A stretch of 64,000 nt of DNA from Methylorubrum rhodesianum (GCF_014199985.1 NZ_JACHOS010000006.1:186001-250000); one strand, 5' to 3'; shown: positions 17,390-26,425, counted from the first letter of the stretch. Notes: generated from the letters alone by a model not told the origin. Numbers and translations are program-made.

Positions 17390-18156
17390 GCGGGGGAGAG
17401 GCGGGGGGAAGCGTCACGATCATCGGGCTCGGGCCGGGTGATCCGCGCCTGCTCACCGAATCGGCCCGCGCCGCCCTCGACCGGGCGCAGGACCTGATCG
17501 GCTACATCCCCTACGTCGCCCGCGTGCCGGAGCGCGAGGGACTGATCCGCCACGCCAGCGACAACCGCGTCGAGGTCGACCGCGCCCGCCACGCGCTCGA
17601 ACTGGCGATGTCCGGCCGCCACGTCGCCGTAGTGTCCGGCGGCGATCCCGGCGTGTTCGCCATGGCGGCGGCCGTGTTCGAGGCGGTGGAGCAGGGCCCC
17701 GCGGCGTGGCGCAACCTCGAGATCCGGGTCGAGCCTGGCATCACCGCGATGCTCGCCGCCGCCGCCCGCCTCGGCGCGCCGCTCGGCGGCGATTTCTGCG
17801 CAATCTCGCTCTCCGACAATCTCAAGCCCTGGGAGGTGGTGACCGCCCGGCTGGAAGCGGTGCTGCGGGCGGGCCTCAGCGTCGCGCTCTACAACCCGAT
17901 TTCCTCCGCACGACCCTGGCAGCTCGGCCGGGCGCTTTCGCTCGCCGCCGAAATTCTTCCCTCCACGACGCCGGTGATCTTCGCCCGCGCCGTGACCCGG
18001 CCGGATGAGGCGCTGCGGGTGCTGAATCTGGACGAGGCCCGCACCGCGCCGGCCGACATGGCGACCATGATCATCATCGGGGCGCCGACGACCCGGCTGA
18101 TCGAGCGGGAGGGGCGCCTGCCGTTCGTCTACACGCCGCGGAGCGTCACCGCCTGA
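17386..18156 (+). CDS. cobJ: CobJ, precorrin-3B C17-methyltransferase
   Basis: A 256-residue tetrapyrrole methylase responsible for ring contraction and C17 methylation. Motifs are TIIGLGPGDPRLLTESARAA, DLIGYIPYVARV, VVSGGDPGVFAMAAAVFEA, VEPGITAMLAAAARLGAPLG and LYNPISSARPWQL. The start is GTG at 17386, overlapping the cobI stop (GTGA), with no better ATG nearby. It is the last gene of the riboswitch operon seen here; cobK, cobL, cobM, cobB and cobST are not in the window. Confidence 0.95.
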   Translation: MSGGEAGGSVTIIGLGPGDPRLLTESARAALDRAQDLIGYIPYVARVPEREGLIRHASDNRVEVDRARHALELAMSGRHVAVVSGGDPGVFAMAAAVFEAVEQGPAAWRNLEIRVEPGITAMLAAAARLGAPLGGDFCAISLSDNLKPWEVVTARLEAVLRAGLSVALYNPISSARPWQLGRALSLAAEILPSTTPVIFARAVTRPDEALRVLNLDEARTAPADMATMIIIGAPTTRLIEREGRLPFVYTPRSVTA

Positions 18157-18234
18157 GGCGGCGGACGCAGCCTCGGCAAAGACGAGAAGAGCGCCGGCCG
18201 AGATGTGAAGCCCGAATCCGGCGCCCGCGAGGCT

Positions 18235-18330
18235 TTAGAACACCCCGAAGAACCACAGCAGAAGGATGATCGGCAGGGGGATGCCGATCAGCCAGAGAAG
18301 TCCACCTTTGAGCATCGTGCTGGCTCCCAT
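18235..18330 (-). CDS. Very small membrane protein, 31 residues
   Basis: A short minus-strand frame reads MGASTMLKGG and then a single hydrophobic helix, LLWLIGIPLPIILLLWFFGV, ending VF-stop. An internal ATG at 18315 (MLKGG) is an alternative start. Tiny one-helix proteins with this LKGGLLWLIGIPLPIILLLW pattern are common in alphaproteobacteria. The function is unknown. It is convergent with cobJ. Confidence 0.65.
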   Translation of the reverse strand: MGASTMLKGGLLWLIGIPLPIILLLWFFGVF

Positions 18331-18503
18331 CCGATGGCGCACCGAGGCGCGCGCCTTACTTCAAAGACCAGCGAAGCTCGATTTGCGTTCCTCTTTTATG
18401 CAAAAAATCATAATCGGCGGCGTCGAGACCGTCAGCAGTGCGTGAATGAGAGGCGAGTGTCTGGAACAAATTCCTTTTTGCGGAGAAAATAGGAATTAAA
18501 AGA

Positions 18504-18532
18504 TTGACACCGCGACGCTCCTCGGGTAGGTA
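18504..18532 (+). promoter_or_regulatory. Candidate sigma-70-like promoter upstream of the GTA cluster
   Basis: TTGACA at 18504-18509 is followed after 17 bases by TAGGTA at 18527-18532, ending 37 bases before the first GTA gene. The -35 match is perfect and the -10 match is partial. It lies in the only AT-rich stretch of this gap (about 18380-18505), which otherwise contains no gene. Judged by eye only. Confidence 0.4.
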
Positions 18533-18569
18533 GAGGGCACTCTCAAGAAGTGTGAATGGAGACGCCGCG

Positions 18570-18992
18570 ATGCCGGACCCCTCCGAGCCACGCGGTGAGC
18601 CGAGTATCCTTCCAAAGCCGAACGCCAGAACAACCCGCAAGCGGGCGCCCGATGCCAGGAGGCTGCGGGCGCAGTTGCGCGTCCATATCGAGCGGCAGAT
18701 CGCGCGGTTCGATGCGGCGCTCGACGCCGAGCCGCCGCCGGCCGGGTTCGACTCGGGCAAGGTGCTGCGCGATCTCGGCGGCCTGAAGAACCTGCTCGAC
18801 GACATGAAGGCGCCCGATCGGGCCGCGGGGAAGGGAGAGGCGGATGGCGCAACCGGCCGGCCTTCCCTGTCCGCCGCCGATCTCGTGGCGATGCGCGCGG
18901 ATATCGCGCGCCGCTATGCTGCATTCGCGGCGACGGAGCCGGACGACGGCGTTCTTGACCCGCCTCTCTCTGGACCATCTGCGCCTGCTTGA
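18570..18992 (+). CDS. GTA g1-like small terminase-type protein
   Basis: A 140-residue charged helical protein (RRLRAQLRVHIERQIARFDA, then GKVLRDLGGLKNLLDDM) placed just before the large terminase gene, where RcGTA has g1. GGAGA lies seven bases before the ATG at 18570; a GTG at 18552 is a possible earlier start. In the RcGTA system g1 is a small-terminase-like partner for DNA packaging. The identity here rests on position, size and helical character. It overlaps the large terminase frame substantially. Confidence 0.65.
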   Translation: MPDPSEPRGEPSILPKPNARTTRKRAPDARRLRAQLRVHIERQIARFDAALDAEPPPAGFDSGKVLRDLGGLKNLLDDMKAPDRAAGKGEADGATGRPSLSAADLVAMRADIARRYAAFAATEPDDGVLDPPLSGPSAPA

Positions 18993-20220
18993 GGCCGACT
19001 GGCTCCATCGCGCGCGGCACGACCAGCTTCCGCCGCCGGGGCGCTGGACCACCTGGGCGGTGATCGGCGGGCGCGGCTCCGGCAAGACCCGGACCGGCGC
19101 CGAGTGGGTGCGCGGCCTCACCATCGGCGACCCGGTGTTCTCGCCGGATCCGGTCGGTCGCATCGCCTTGGTCGGCGAAACCTTCGCCGATGTGCGCGAT
19201 GTGATGATCGATGGGCCGTCCGGCCTCCTCGCCCTGCCGCGGCTCGGCGGTGCGCCGCCGGTTTGGCAGCCGTCGCGGCGGCGGGTGGTGTTCGGCAACG
19301 GCGCCGTGGCGCTCGCCTTCTCCGCCGAGGAGCCGGATTCGTTGCGCGGTCCCCAGTTCGGCGCGGCGTGGTCCGATGAGGTCGCCAAGTGGCGCGAGGC
19401 GGAGACCGCCTACGACATGATTCAGTTCGGCCTCCGGCTCGGGGCGCGGCCCCGCGGCCTCGTCACCACGACGCCGCGGCCGGTGCCGCTGATCCGGCGG
19501 CTGCTCGCCGACCCGCGCACGGTGGTGACGCGCTCGCGCACCGCCGACAACGCGCAGAACCTCGCGCCGAGTTTTCTGGAGGATGTTGTCGGCCGCTATG
19601 CCGGCACCCGGCTCGGGCGCCAGGAACTCGACGGCGAGCTGATCGAGGATCGGCCGGACGCGCTCTGGACCCGCGATGATATTGAGAGGGCGCGCGTCCG
19701 CGAGGCGCCGCCGCTGCAGCGCGTCGCCGTGGCGGTCGATCCACCGGCCTCGTCCCGCGCCGGAGCGGATGCCTGCGGTCTCGTCGCGGCCGGGCTCGCG
19801 GCGGATGGTACCGCCTATGTCCTGGCGGACGCGACCCTGGAACGGGCGGCGCCTGCGGCTTGGGCGAGGGCCGCGCTCGCGCTCTACCATCGGCTGCAGG
19901 CCGACGCTCTGGTGGCGGAGGTCAACCAGGGCGGCGAGATGGTCGTCGCGGTGCTGGCCGAGGCCGATCCGAGCGTGCCGGTCGTCACCGTGCGGGCGAC
20001 GCGGGGCAAGCTGCTGCGGGCCGAGCCGGTCTCGCTGCTCTACGCCCAGGGACGTGTGCGTCATGTCGGGCCGCTGTCGGCGCTCGAAGACGAGATGTGC
20101 GCCTTCGGTCCCGGCGGCCTGCCGGGCGGCGGCTCGCCGGACCGGCTCGATGCGCTGGTCTGGGCCCTCACGCATCTGATGCTCGCGCCGGGCGCGGAGC
20201 CGCGTATCCGCCGGCTCTGA
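18844..20220 (+). CDS. GTA g2-like large terminase
   Basis: The 458-codon frame encodes the packaging motor ATPase and nuclease. The Walker A is WAVIGGRGSGKTRTGAEWVR, the Walker B region FGAAWSDEVAKW, and the coupling motif LVTTTPRPVPLIRRLL. In the RNase-H-like nuclease half VAVAVDPPAS and VAEVNQGGEMV carry the acidic residues, and the final Asp is in SPDRLDALVWALTHLML. AGGGAGAGGCGG immediately precedes the ATG at 18844, yet that start overlaps g1 by 149 bases. Starts at 18916 (ATG) or 18949 (TTG) would match the domain onset better. The start is therefore uncertain, the identity is not. Confidence 0.9.
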   Translation: MAQPAGLPCPPPISWRCARISRAAMLHSRRRSRTTAFLTRLSLDHLRLLEADWLHRARHDQLPPPGRWTTWAVIGGRGSGKTRTGAEWVRGLTIGDPVFSPDPVGRIALVGETFADVRDVMIDGPSGLLALPRLGGAPPVWQPSRRRVVFGNGAVALAFSAEEPDSLRGPQFGAAWSDEVAKWREAETAYDMIQFGLRLGARPRGLVTTTPRPVPLIRRLLADPRTVVTRSRTADNAQNLAPSFLEDVVGRYAGTRLGRQELDGELIEDRPDALWTRDDIERARVREAPPLQRVAVAVDPPASSRAGADACGLVAAGLAADGTAYVLADATLERAAPAAWARAALALYHRLQADALVAEVNQGGEMVVAVLAEADPSVPVVTVRATRGKLLRAEPVSLLYAQGRVRHVGPLSALEDEMCAFGPGGLPGGGSPDRLDALVWALTHLMLAPGAEPRIRRL

Positions 20221-20270
20221 ACGTCGGCGCGGTTAATTTCACGTGAAACATTGTCAGCGGGGAACGTGCC

Positions 20271-21431
20271 ATGGCTGGATTCATCGCGCGCCTCGCGCGG
20301 GCCGCAGGCTATGTGCCCGCGACCAAAGCCGCGGCGGCGGTCGCGCTCTACGGCGAGGGACGGGCGGTCTGGACCGCGCGCGACTACGGGGCGCTCGCCC
20401 GCGAGGGTTTCCAGCGCAACGCCATCGTCCACCGCGCCGTCCGGCTGGTCGCCGAGGCCGCGGCATCCCTGCCGCTGACGCTGGCCGGCGCCGACGAGGC
20501 GCATCCGCTGATCGGTTTGCTCGCCCGGCCGAACCCTCGCGAGGGCGGGATGCGCTTCCTCGACGGCGTCTACGGGCACCTTCTGGTCTCGGGCAACGCC
20601 TATCTCGAAGCGGTCGAGATCGAGGGGCAGCCCCGGGAGCTGTTCTCCCTGCGCCCCGACCGGATGCGGGTGATCGCCGGGACCGACGGATGGCCGGTGG
20701 CCTACGAATACACCGTCGGCAGCCGCCGCATCCGCTACGAGCAAGCGGGCGCGGTGCCGCCGATCCTGCACCTGACGCTGTTCAACCCGCTCGACGACCA
20801 TTACGGCCTCTCGCCGATGGAGGCGGCGGCCGTGCCGCTCGACATCCACAACGCCGCCGGGGCCTGGAACAAGGCGTTGCTCGACAACGCCGCGCGCCCC
20901 TCCGGCGCCCTGGTCTTCGCGCCGACCACGGGTGCGGCCCTCAGCGACACGCAGTTCACGCGCCTCAAGGCGGAGCTGGAAGCGAGCTACCAGGGCAGCG
21001 CCAATGCCGGCCGGCCGCTCCTTCTCGACGGCGGGCTCGACTGGCGCCCGCTCTCGCTCTCGCCGAAGGAGATGGACTTCGTCGAAGCCAAGGCCGCGGC
21101 CGCCCGCGAGATTGCCCTGGCCTTCGGCGTGCCGCCGCTGCTGCTCGGTCTTCCCGGCGACAACACCCACGCGAACTACGCCGAGGCCAACCGCGCCTTC
21201 TACCGCCAGACGGTGATCCCGCTGGTGCGCCGCACCGCCGACTCCCTCGCCCGTTGGCTGGAGCCGGGCTTCGGCCCCGCCCGGCTGGAGCCGGATCTCG
21301 ACGCCGTCGAGGCGCTGGCGACCGAGCGCGAATCGCTGTGGCGCCGGGTGCAGGGCGCCGATTTCCTCTCGGCGGCAGAGAAGCGCGAGGCCGTGGGCTA
21401 CGCCCCGCAACTGCCGGGGTCCGGGGCCTGA
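20271..21431 (+). CDS. GTA g3-like portal protein (HK97 family)
   Basis: A 386-residue phage portal protein, the ring through which DNA enters the head. Blocks include REGFQRNAIVHRAVRLVAEA, LLARPNPREGGMRFLDGV, LVSGNAYLEAVEIEG, HLTLFNPLDDHYGLSPMEAA and GVPPLLLGLPGDNTHANYAE, all standard for HK97 portals. GGGGA lies six bases upstream of the ATG. It comes 50 bases after the terminase. Confidence 0.93.
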   Translation: MAGFIARLARAAGYVPATKAAAAVALYGEGRAVWTARDYGALAREGFQRNAIVHRAVRLVAEAAASLPLTLAGADEAHPLIGLLARPNPREGGMRFLDGVYGHLLVSGNAYLEAVEIEGQPRELFSLRPDRMRVIAGTDGWPVAYEYTVGSRRIRYEQAGAVPPILHLTLFNPLDDHYGLSPMEAAAVPLDIHNAAGAWNKALLDNAARPSGALVFAPTTGAALSDTQFTRLKAELEASYQGSANAGRPLLLDGGLDWRPLSLSPKEMDFVEAKAAAAREIALAFGVPPLLLGLPGDNTHANYAEANRAFYRQTVIPLVRRTADSLARWLEPGFGPARLEPDLDAVEALATERESLWRRVQGADFLSAAEKREAVGYAPQLPGSGA

Positions 21432-21488
21432 GGCCCCGGCGGGATCCGGGCAGAGCCCGCTCTTCCTTCCCTCTCCAAGGTTCGTTCG

Positions 21489-21962
21489 ATGGATGGCCAT
21501 TTCACCGGCTACGCCAGCCTGTTCGGCGTGCCCGATCTCGGCCGCGACACCGTCGCGCCGGGTGCCTTCGCCGCGAGCCTCGCCCGGCGCGGCGCGCACG
21601 GGGTGCGCATGCTGTGGCAGCACGATCCGGCCGAGCCGATCGGCTCCTGGCTCTCTCTCAGGGAGGATGCCCGCGGCCTGCGCGTCGCCGGCCGGCTCAA
21701 CCTCGCGGTCCAGCGCGCCCGCGAGATCGACGCGCTGATGCGCGAGGGCGCCCTCGACGGTCTGTCGATCGGCTTTCGCGTCGTGCGGGCGTCGCCCGAG
21801 CGCGGCGGCCGCCGGCTGCTCGCCGTGGATCTGTGGGAGGTCTCCCTGGTGACCTTCCCGCTCCAGCCCGACGCGCGGGTGACCCGCGCGGCGGCAGCGC
21901 CGCGCCCCATTGCCCCGCCGCGCCGGCGCCTCGCCGCCCCGCCGCTCGCGGCCCGCGCCTGA
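21489..21962 (+). CDS. GTA g4-like HK97-type prohead protease
   Basis: A 157-residue maturation protease that trims the capsid protein in the procapsid. It has the family's GYASLFGVPDLGRDTVAPGA opening, the catalytic His in MLWQHDPAEPIGSW, and the catalytic Ser in GALDGLSIGFRV, followed by DLWEVSLVTFPLQPDA. The C-terminal Pro/Arg-rich tail is variable. It is followed 30 bases on by the capsid gene, its substrate. Confidence 0.93.
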   Translation: MDGHFTGYASLFGVPDLGRDTVAPGAFAASLARRGAHGVRMLWQHDPAEPIGSWLSLREDARGLRVAGRLNLAVQRAREIDALMREGALDGLSIGFRVVRASPERGGRRLLAVDLWEVSLVTFPLQPDARVTRAAAAPRPIAPPRRRLAAPPLAARA

Positions 21963-21992
21963 CCTTCGTCTTCCTTCACCGATGAGGATGCC

Positions 21993-23258
21993 ATGACCGA
22001 GATGCGTTTCGAGACCAAGGCCCCCGCCGGCCTGCCCGAGAACAAGGCGGCGACGTTCGGCACCGAGGCGGTGCTCGACGAGTTCGGCCGCGCCTTCGAG
22101 GCCTTCAAGGAGGCGAACGACGCACGGCTCTGCGAGATCGAGACCCGGCTCACCGCCGATGTTGTGACCGAGGAGAAGCTCGCCCGCATCGACGCCGCTC
22201 TCGATCAGGCGAAGAACCGCCTCGACCGGATCAGTCTCGACCGCGCCCGGCCGCCCCTCGGCGGGGCGGAGCCCCCGCGCGATGCGTCCGCCACCGAGCA
22301 TAAGGCCGCCTTCGACCTCTACGTGCGGGCCGGCGAGAGCGCCGGCCTCAAGCGCCTGGAGGAGAAGGCACTCTCCGCCGGCTCCGGGCCGGATGGCGGC
22401 TATCTCGTTCCGTCCACGATCGAGCGGGAAGTGCTGCGGCGCCTCGCCGAGATCTCGCCGATCCGCGCCATCGCCACGGTGCGGGTCGTCTCCGGCGGTC
22501 ACTACAAGCGCGCGGTCTCGGTCAACGGCCCCGCCGCCGGCTGGGTCGCCGAGACCGCCCCCCGGCCACAGACCGACGCGCCGAGCCTGTCCGAGCTGAG
22601 CTTCCCGGCGATGGAACTCTACGCCATGCCGGCGGCGACGCAGACGCTGCTCGACGATGCGGTGCTCGACATCGATGCCTGGCTCGCGGAGGAGGTCGAG
22701 ACGGCGTTCGCCGAACAGGAGAGCGTCGCCTTCGTCACCGGCAACGGGGTCGGCCGGCCGAAGGGCTTTCTCAGCTACGACACGGTGGCCAATGCCAGTT
22801 GGGGAGCGGGCAAGCTCGGCTTCGTCGCGACAGGGGCGGCGGGCGCCTTCCCCGCGAGCAACCCGACCGACGTGCTGTTCGATCTGATCTACGCACTGCG
22901 CGCCGGCTACCGCCAGGGTGCGAGCTTCGTGATGAACCGGCGGGTCCAGAGCGCGATCCGCAAGTTCAAGGACGCGGACGGCAACTATCTCTGGCAGCCG
23001 CCCCTCGCCGCGGACCGGGCCGCGACCCTGATGGGCTTTCCCCTCGTCGAGGCCGAGGCGATGCCCGACCTGTCGGCGGGCAGCCACTCCATCGCCTTCG
23101 GCGACTTCAAGCGCGGCTACCTCGTGGTGGACCGTGTGGGCTTGCGCACCCTGCGCGATCCATACTCCGCCAAGCCCTACGTGCTGTTCTACACCACCAA
23201 GCGCGTCGGCGGCGGGGTACAGGACTTCGACGCGATCAAGCTGCTTCGGTTCGCCTGA
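21993..23258 (+). CDS. GTA g5-like major capsid protein (HK97 fold)
   Basis: A 421-residue HK97-type capsid protein. The N-terminal approximately 100 residues are a helical, charged delta/scaffold domain (EEKLARIDAALDQAKNRLDR). The capsid fold starts near AFDLYVRAGESAGLKRLEEK and includes GGYLVPSTIEREVLRRLAEI, DAWLAEEVETAFAEQESVAF, FVTGNGVGRPKGFLSYDTV, and near the end GVQDFDAIKLLRFA. The cleavage site is probably near residue 100-130. It is the last gene of the head block. Confidence 0.94.
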   Translation: MTEMRFETKAPAGLPENKAATFGTEAVLDEFGRAFEAFKEANDARLCEIETRLTADVVTEEKLARIDAALDQAKNRLDRISLDRARPPLGGAEPPRDASATEHKAAFDLYVRAGESAGLKRLEEKALSAGSGPDGGYLVPSTIEREVLRRLAEISPIRAIATVRVVSGGHYKRAVSVNGPAAGWVAETAPRPQTDAPSLSELSFPAMELYAMPAATQTLLDDAVLDIDAWLAEEVETAFAEQESVAFVTGNGVGRPKGFLSYDTVANASWGAGKLGFVATGAAGAFPASNPTDVLFDLIYALRAGYRQGASFVMNRRVQSAIRKFKDADGNYLWQPPLAADRAATLMGFPLVEAEAMPDLSAGSHSIAFGDFKRGYLVVDRVGLRTLRDPYSAKPYVLFYTTKRVGGGVQDFDAIKLLRFA

Positions 23259-23262
23259 ACGC

Positions 23263-24111
23263 TCAATACATCCGCCGCCGGGCGGGCCGGGCCATCCACT
23301 CGGTGCGCCCGGCCTGTGCCGCCGCCATGTCGGGGCTCATCGCCTCCATCTCGGCGGCGCGCGAGGAGATCCAGCTCGCGTGCTCGCCGGTGGGCGTTAC
23401 GGCGGTGAACCCGCCGCAGGCGGTGCGGGCGCGCCGATCCTGGCGCATCGCGCCGCTCGACCAGCTCACCACGCCGACCATCTGGCCGCCGCGCAGGATC
23501 GGCCCGCCGGAATCGCCGAGGCACGCACCCGCGCCCGCCGTCTCCGCCATGCGCCGCGCATCGGTCACGACGGTGACGCGGTTGGCGACCTGCAGCGAAC
23601 CGATGGAGACGAGATGCGCCGTACGCAGGGTCCGCGCGGTGTTGCGGCGGTTCTCGGCCAGCACGCCGAAGCCGGCGATGTCCACATTGTCGCCGGTGGT
23701 GATCGCGCCGCCGCGGGGGTCGAGCGGCCGGAAGCCGGGACCGACCGGCTGTTCCAGCTTGATCAGGGCGAGGTCGATGCCCGGCTGTTCCTCCGGCGTG
23801 GTGCCGGGGACGAATTCGGGATGCATCGAGACCGCGACCGCGCGCAGGCGGCGCTGGCGGAAATTCGGATCGACCACGACCACGTTGTAGCCGGCCTTGT
23901 GCATCACGCAGTGCGCCGCGGTGAGCACGATGTCCTGCGTGATCAGGGTGCCCGAGCAGATCTCGCCCTGCGTGCTCTCGATGCGGACCACCGAAGCGCG
24001 CAGGCCCCCGGGATCGCGCGAGGTGCGGCCCTCGACCACGGCCTGGGCCGAGAGCGGGACAAGTCCCAGCAGGGCACCGAGCAGGCACGCGCGAAGGGGG
24101 CTCGCAACCAT
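23263..24111 (-). CDS. Secreted trypsin-like serine protease 1
   Basis: A 282-residue S1-family protease with a signal peptide (RACLLGALLGLVPLSAQA) starting at the ATG at 24111. The catalytic triad is visible: His in VLTAAHCVM, Asp in PGIDLALIKLEQP, Ser in GACLGDSGGPILRG. Cysteines in CSGTLI and TAAHC suggest the usual disulfide. A 35-residue tail after the final helix ends in RPARRRMY. It is transcribed against the GTA genes, with its 3' end five bases from the capsid stop. Its neighbour at 24249 is a second S1 protease. The substrate is unknown. Confidence 0.88.
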   Translation of the reverse strand: MVASPLRACLLGALLGLVPLSAQAVVEGRTSRDPGGLRASVVRIESTQGEICSGTLITQDIVLTAAHCVMHKAGYNVVVVDPNFRQRRLRAVAVSMHPEFVPGTTPEEQPGIDLALIKLEQPVGPGFRPLDPRGGAITTGDNVDIAGFGVLAENRRNTARTLRTAHLVSIGSLQVANRVTVVTDARRMAETAGAGACLGDSGGPILRGGQMVGVVSWSSGAMRQDRRARTACGGFTAVTPTGEHASWISSRAAEMEAMSPDMAAAQAGRTEWMARPARRRMY

Positions 24112-24248
24112 CTTTTCCGTTCTCCAGGATCCGGGTACGTGCCGCGGGGTGCTGCGGCCGAATCCCGGAACGGTTGAAGCGTATCCGAAGGCAATTCGGC
24201 GGCCAAGCTCCGGTTCCGCCACGGCGACGGCACGCGGATCACGATCGG

Positions 24249-25013
24249 TCAAGGATGTGACCAGCGCGCGGCGCTGCCCCAGCCGGCCAGCGTCCGATCG
24301 ATCCAGTCCCGCTGCGGCCCGAGCAGGATGCCCTGGGTCAGGCCGCCGCAGGCGTCCTTCACCCAGGCGGCGACCGCGGCCACCGCCGCGCTGTCGAAGA
24401 TCGGTCCGCCGGAATCGCCCTGGCAGCCACCGGCGCCCGGTGCCTGCATCCAGACCAGGATCCGGCTCGGACCGTAGGGCTCGACCACCGTGAGGGTGGC
24501 GCCGCGATAGCGGCCGATCGAGCGCCGGTCACCGCCGCGAACCGCGCCGTAGCCGGCCAGCGTCAGGCTTTCGCCGGCCCGCGGCATCGCCGCACTCAGG
24601 GCCGCCGGCACGAACCGGGCGGGCAGGGGCTCGCGGGTGCGCAGCAGGGCGAGGTCGATGGAGCGGGTGCGCCCGCGGATCGCATCGCCGTCATAGGCCG
24701 GATGCAGGCCGCGGGCGGCGACCTCGGCGAGAACCGGGCGACCCGTCTCGTCGCGGTAATGGACGCGGTTCTCGCCCACGCCCGCCACGCAGTGGCCGGC
24801 GGTGAGCACCGCGTCGGCGGCGACCACGATCCCCGAACAGACCCCGCCGCCCGAGGTCAGCACCATCACCGCCGAGGCCGCGCCCGGCACCCCCGTCCCC
24901 TCGCGGCCGCCGACGATAGCGGCGGCCGGCGCGGCAGCGACCAGCACCGCGAGCGCGGCCGCGCGGAGGGCAGGGCGCGCCGCGCGCGCGGGAAAAGGGT
25001 TCAGCGCGCGCAT
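24249..25013 (-). CDS. Secreted trypsin-like serine protease 2
   Basis: A 254-residue S1-family protease. The Ala-rich signal peptide (ALRAAALAVLVAAAPAAA) leads into IVGGREGTG, the normal start of a mature trypsin domain, so there is almost no propeptide. The triad is His in VLTAGHCVAG, Asp in SIDLALLRTREP, Ser in GGCQGDSGGPIFDS. It runs leftward toward protease 1. The two are only distantly alike, so this does not look like a recent duplication. Its 5' end is 33 bases from the tail-block gene on the other strand. Confidence 0.88.
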   Translation of the reverse strand: MRALNPFPARAARPALRAAALAVLVAAAPAAAIVGGREGTGVPGAASAVMVLTSGGGVCSGIVVAADAVLTAGHCVAGVGENRVHYRDETGRPVLAEVAARGLHPAYDGDAIRGRTRSIDLALLRTREPLPARFVPAALSAAMPRAGESLTLAGYGAVRGGDRRSIGRYRGATLTVVEPYGPSRILVWMQAPGAGGCQGDSGGPIFDSAAVAAVAAWVKDACGGLTQGILLGPQRDWIDRTLAGWGSAARWSHP

Positions 25014-25046
25014 CGGTGGCGAAGGACGCTTTCAGGAGAAGACGGC

Positions 25047-25619
25047 ATGACCCCGATACGCGTCGAGGAGACCGGCGTCGAGCCGCTGAGCCTGCCTGAG
25101 ATGCGCGCCTATCTCCGGCTCTCCTCGGACGAGACCGCCGAGGATGCGCTGATCGCCCGCCTGATAACCGCCGCGCGAGCGGCGGTCGAGGCGGCCGGCC
25201 GCCGCCTGCTGCGGCCCGCCCGCTTCCGAGTGGTGCTGTCGGCCTGGCCCCAGCTCGGCCTGCTGCCACTGCCACTGAGCCCGCTTGTCGCCGTTCTGCG
25301 CGCCGGTCGGGTCGATACGCGCGGCGGCGTCAGTGAGATCGAGGCGGGACCGATCCGGATCGGCCCCGACCCCTGGGAGGCGCCCTGCCTCCTGTTCGGA
25401 CCGGACCTGCCGCCGCTCGGCACGGCCTCCGCGCTGGTCGAGGTGAGCGCCGGCTGCGGCGGCGACGGGCCGCCGGTGCCCGAGCCGCTGATCCAGGCCC
25501 TGCGCCTGACGATCGCGGACTGGTTCGAAAACCGCGGCGATTCGGCCGATGGACGGCCCCGGATGCTGCCGCCCGAGGCGGCCGGACTCGCCGCCGCCTG
25601 CCGCCGGATGCGGCTCTGA
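25047..25619 (+). CDS. GTA g6-like head-tail adaptor
   Basis: A 190-residue protein with the gp6-like connector start EPLSLPEMRAYLRLSSDETA, EDALIARLITAARAAVEAAG and the C-terminal helix block PEPLIQALRLTIADWFENRG. AGGAGA lies upstream of the ATG. In RcGTA the homologue forms the ring between portal and tail. It opens the tail block after the protease insertion. Confidence 0.87.
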   Translation: MTPIRVEETGVEPLSLPEMRAYLRLSSDETAEDALIARLITAARAAVEAAGRRLLRPARFRVVLSAWPQLGLLPLPLSPLVAVLRAGRVDTRGGVSEIEAGPIRIGPDPWEAPCLLFGPDLPPLGTASALVEVSAGCGGDGPPVPEPLIQALRLTIADWFENRGDSADGRPRMLPPEAAGLAAACRRMRL

Positions 25620-25641
25620 TTCCGCCTCAGGGAGACCGACG

Positions 25642-25980
25642 ATGACTCGCAGGCCGCTCGGCGCGCGACGGCGGCGCCTCGTGCTCGAAATGCCGGTGGA
25701 CGAGCCCGACGGGTTCGGCGGCCGGTTGCGCCGCTACGTCGCCGGGCCCGTGCTGTGGGGCTCGCTGGAGGCACTCGGCACCGCCGCACCCCGCGGGGGG
25801 CGTCATGACCGCCCTAGCCTCTACCGCGCCAGCCTGCGCTATCGCCCCGGCGTCAACCCGGCCATGCGCCTTGCCGACGGCACGCGGCGCTTCGCGATCC
25901 GCGCCGCCGACGACCCCGACGGCCGCCGCCGCGACCTCGTCTGCGAGGTGGAGGAGGTGATCGAGGAGGCTGCCCCGTGA
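25642..25980 (+). CDS. GTA g7-like head-tail stopper/adaptor
   Basis: A 112-residue basic protein of the phage head-tail joining type. It begins MTRRPLGARRRRLVLEMPVD, with RYVAGPVLWGSLEALG and the strand TRRFAIRAADD, ending CEVEEVIEEAAP. GGGAG precedes the ATG. Position between g6 and g8 homologues supports the call. Confidence 0.82.
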   Translation: MTRRPLGARRRRLVLEMPVDEPDGFGGRLRRYVAGPVLWGSLEALGTAAPRGGRHDRPSLYRASLRYRPGVNPAMRLADGTRRFAIRAADDPDGRRRDLVCEVEEVIEEAAP

Positions 25981-26396
25981 CGCGATCGAGCCCGCTTCTC
26001 GCCCTGCGCGCCGGCCTTCTCGCCCGTCTCGGCGGGGATGCGCGGCTCGCCGCGCTGATGGGGGGCCGGCTGCGGCTCTACGACGAGCCGCCGCGCGGTG
26101 CCGCCCCGGTCTACGCGCTGTTCGGACCCAGCGAGACCCGCGACGATTCCGTCGACGGCGCCCGGCGCCACCGCCACGCCTTCGCGCTGATCGTCCTCGC
26201 CAAGCCGGGCTCGGTCCGCTCTGCCCTGGAGGTGGCGGAGCTCATCGCCGCCGGCCTCGATGAGGCCGACCTTTCCTTGAGTGGCCACGCCCTCGTCCTC
26301 CTGCGCCTCCGAGGCCTCGCCAGCCTGCGCGACGAGCGCACCGGCGAGGCGCGCGCGACCCTCTCCTTCGAGGCGGTGACCGAGAGCGCTGCCTGA
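25977..26396 (+). CDS. GTA g8-like tail terminator (DUF3168)
   Basis: A 139-residue protein with the DUF3168 look: LLALRAGLLARLGGDARLAA, then PVYALFGPSETRDDS, then RHRHAFALIVLAKPG and the C-terminal DERTGEARATLSFEAVTE. The start is a GTG overlapping the g7 stop (GTGA). In phage systems the protein caps the tail tube. Confidence 0.87.
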   Translation: MTRSSPLLALRAGLLARLGGDARLAALMGGRLRLYDEPPRGAAPVYALFGPSETRDDSVDGARRHRHAFALIVLAKPGSVRSALEVAELIAAGLDEADLSLSGHALVLLRLRGLASLRDERTGEARATLSFEAVTESAA

Positions 26397-26425
26397 CAAT
26401 TCCTGACAAAGCCGGAGCCGCAGGC

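Noticed and set aside
20061..23087. A 1008-codon minus-strand frame opposite portal and capsid genes
   Set aside because: Portal, protease and capsid motifs are unmistakable on the plus strand; the long reverse frame is a composition artefact.
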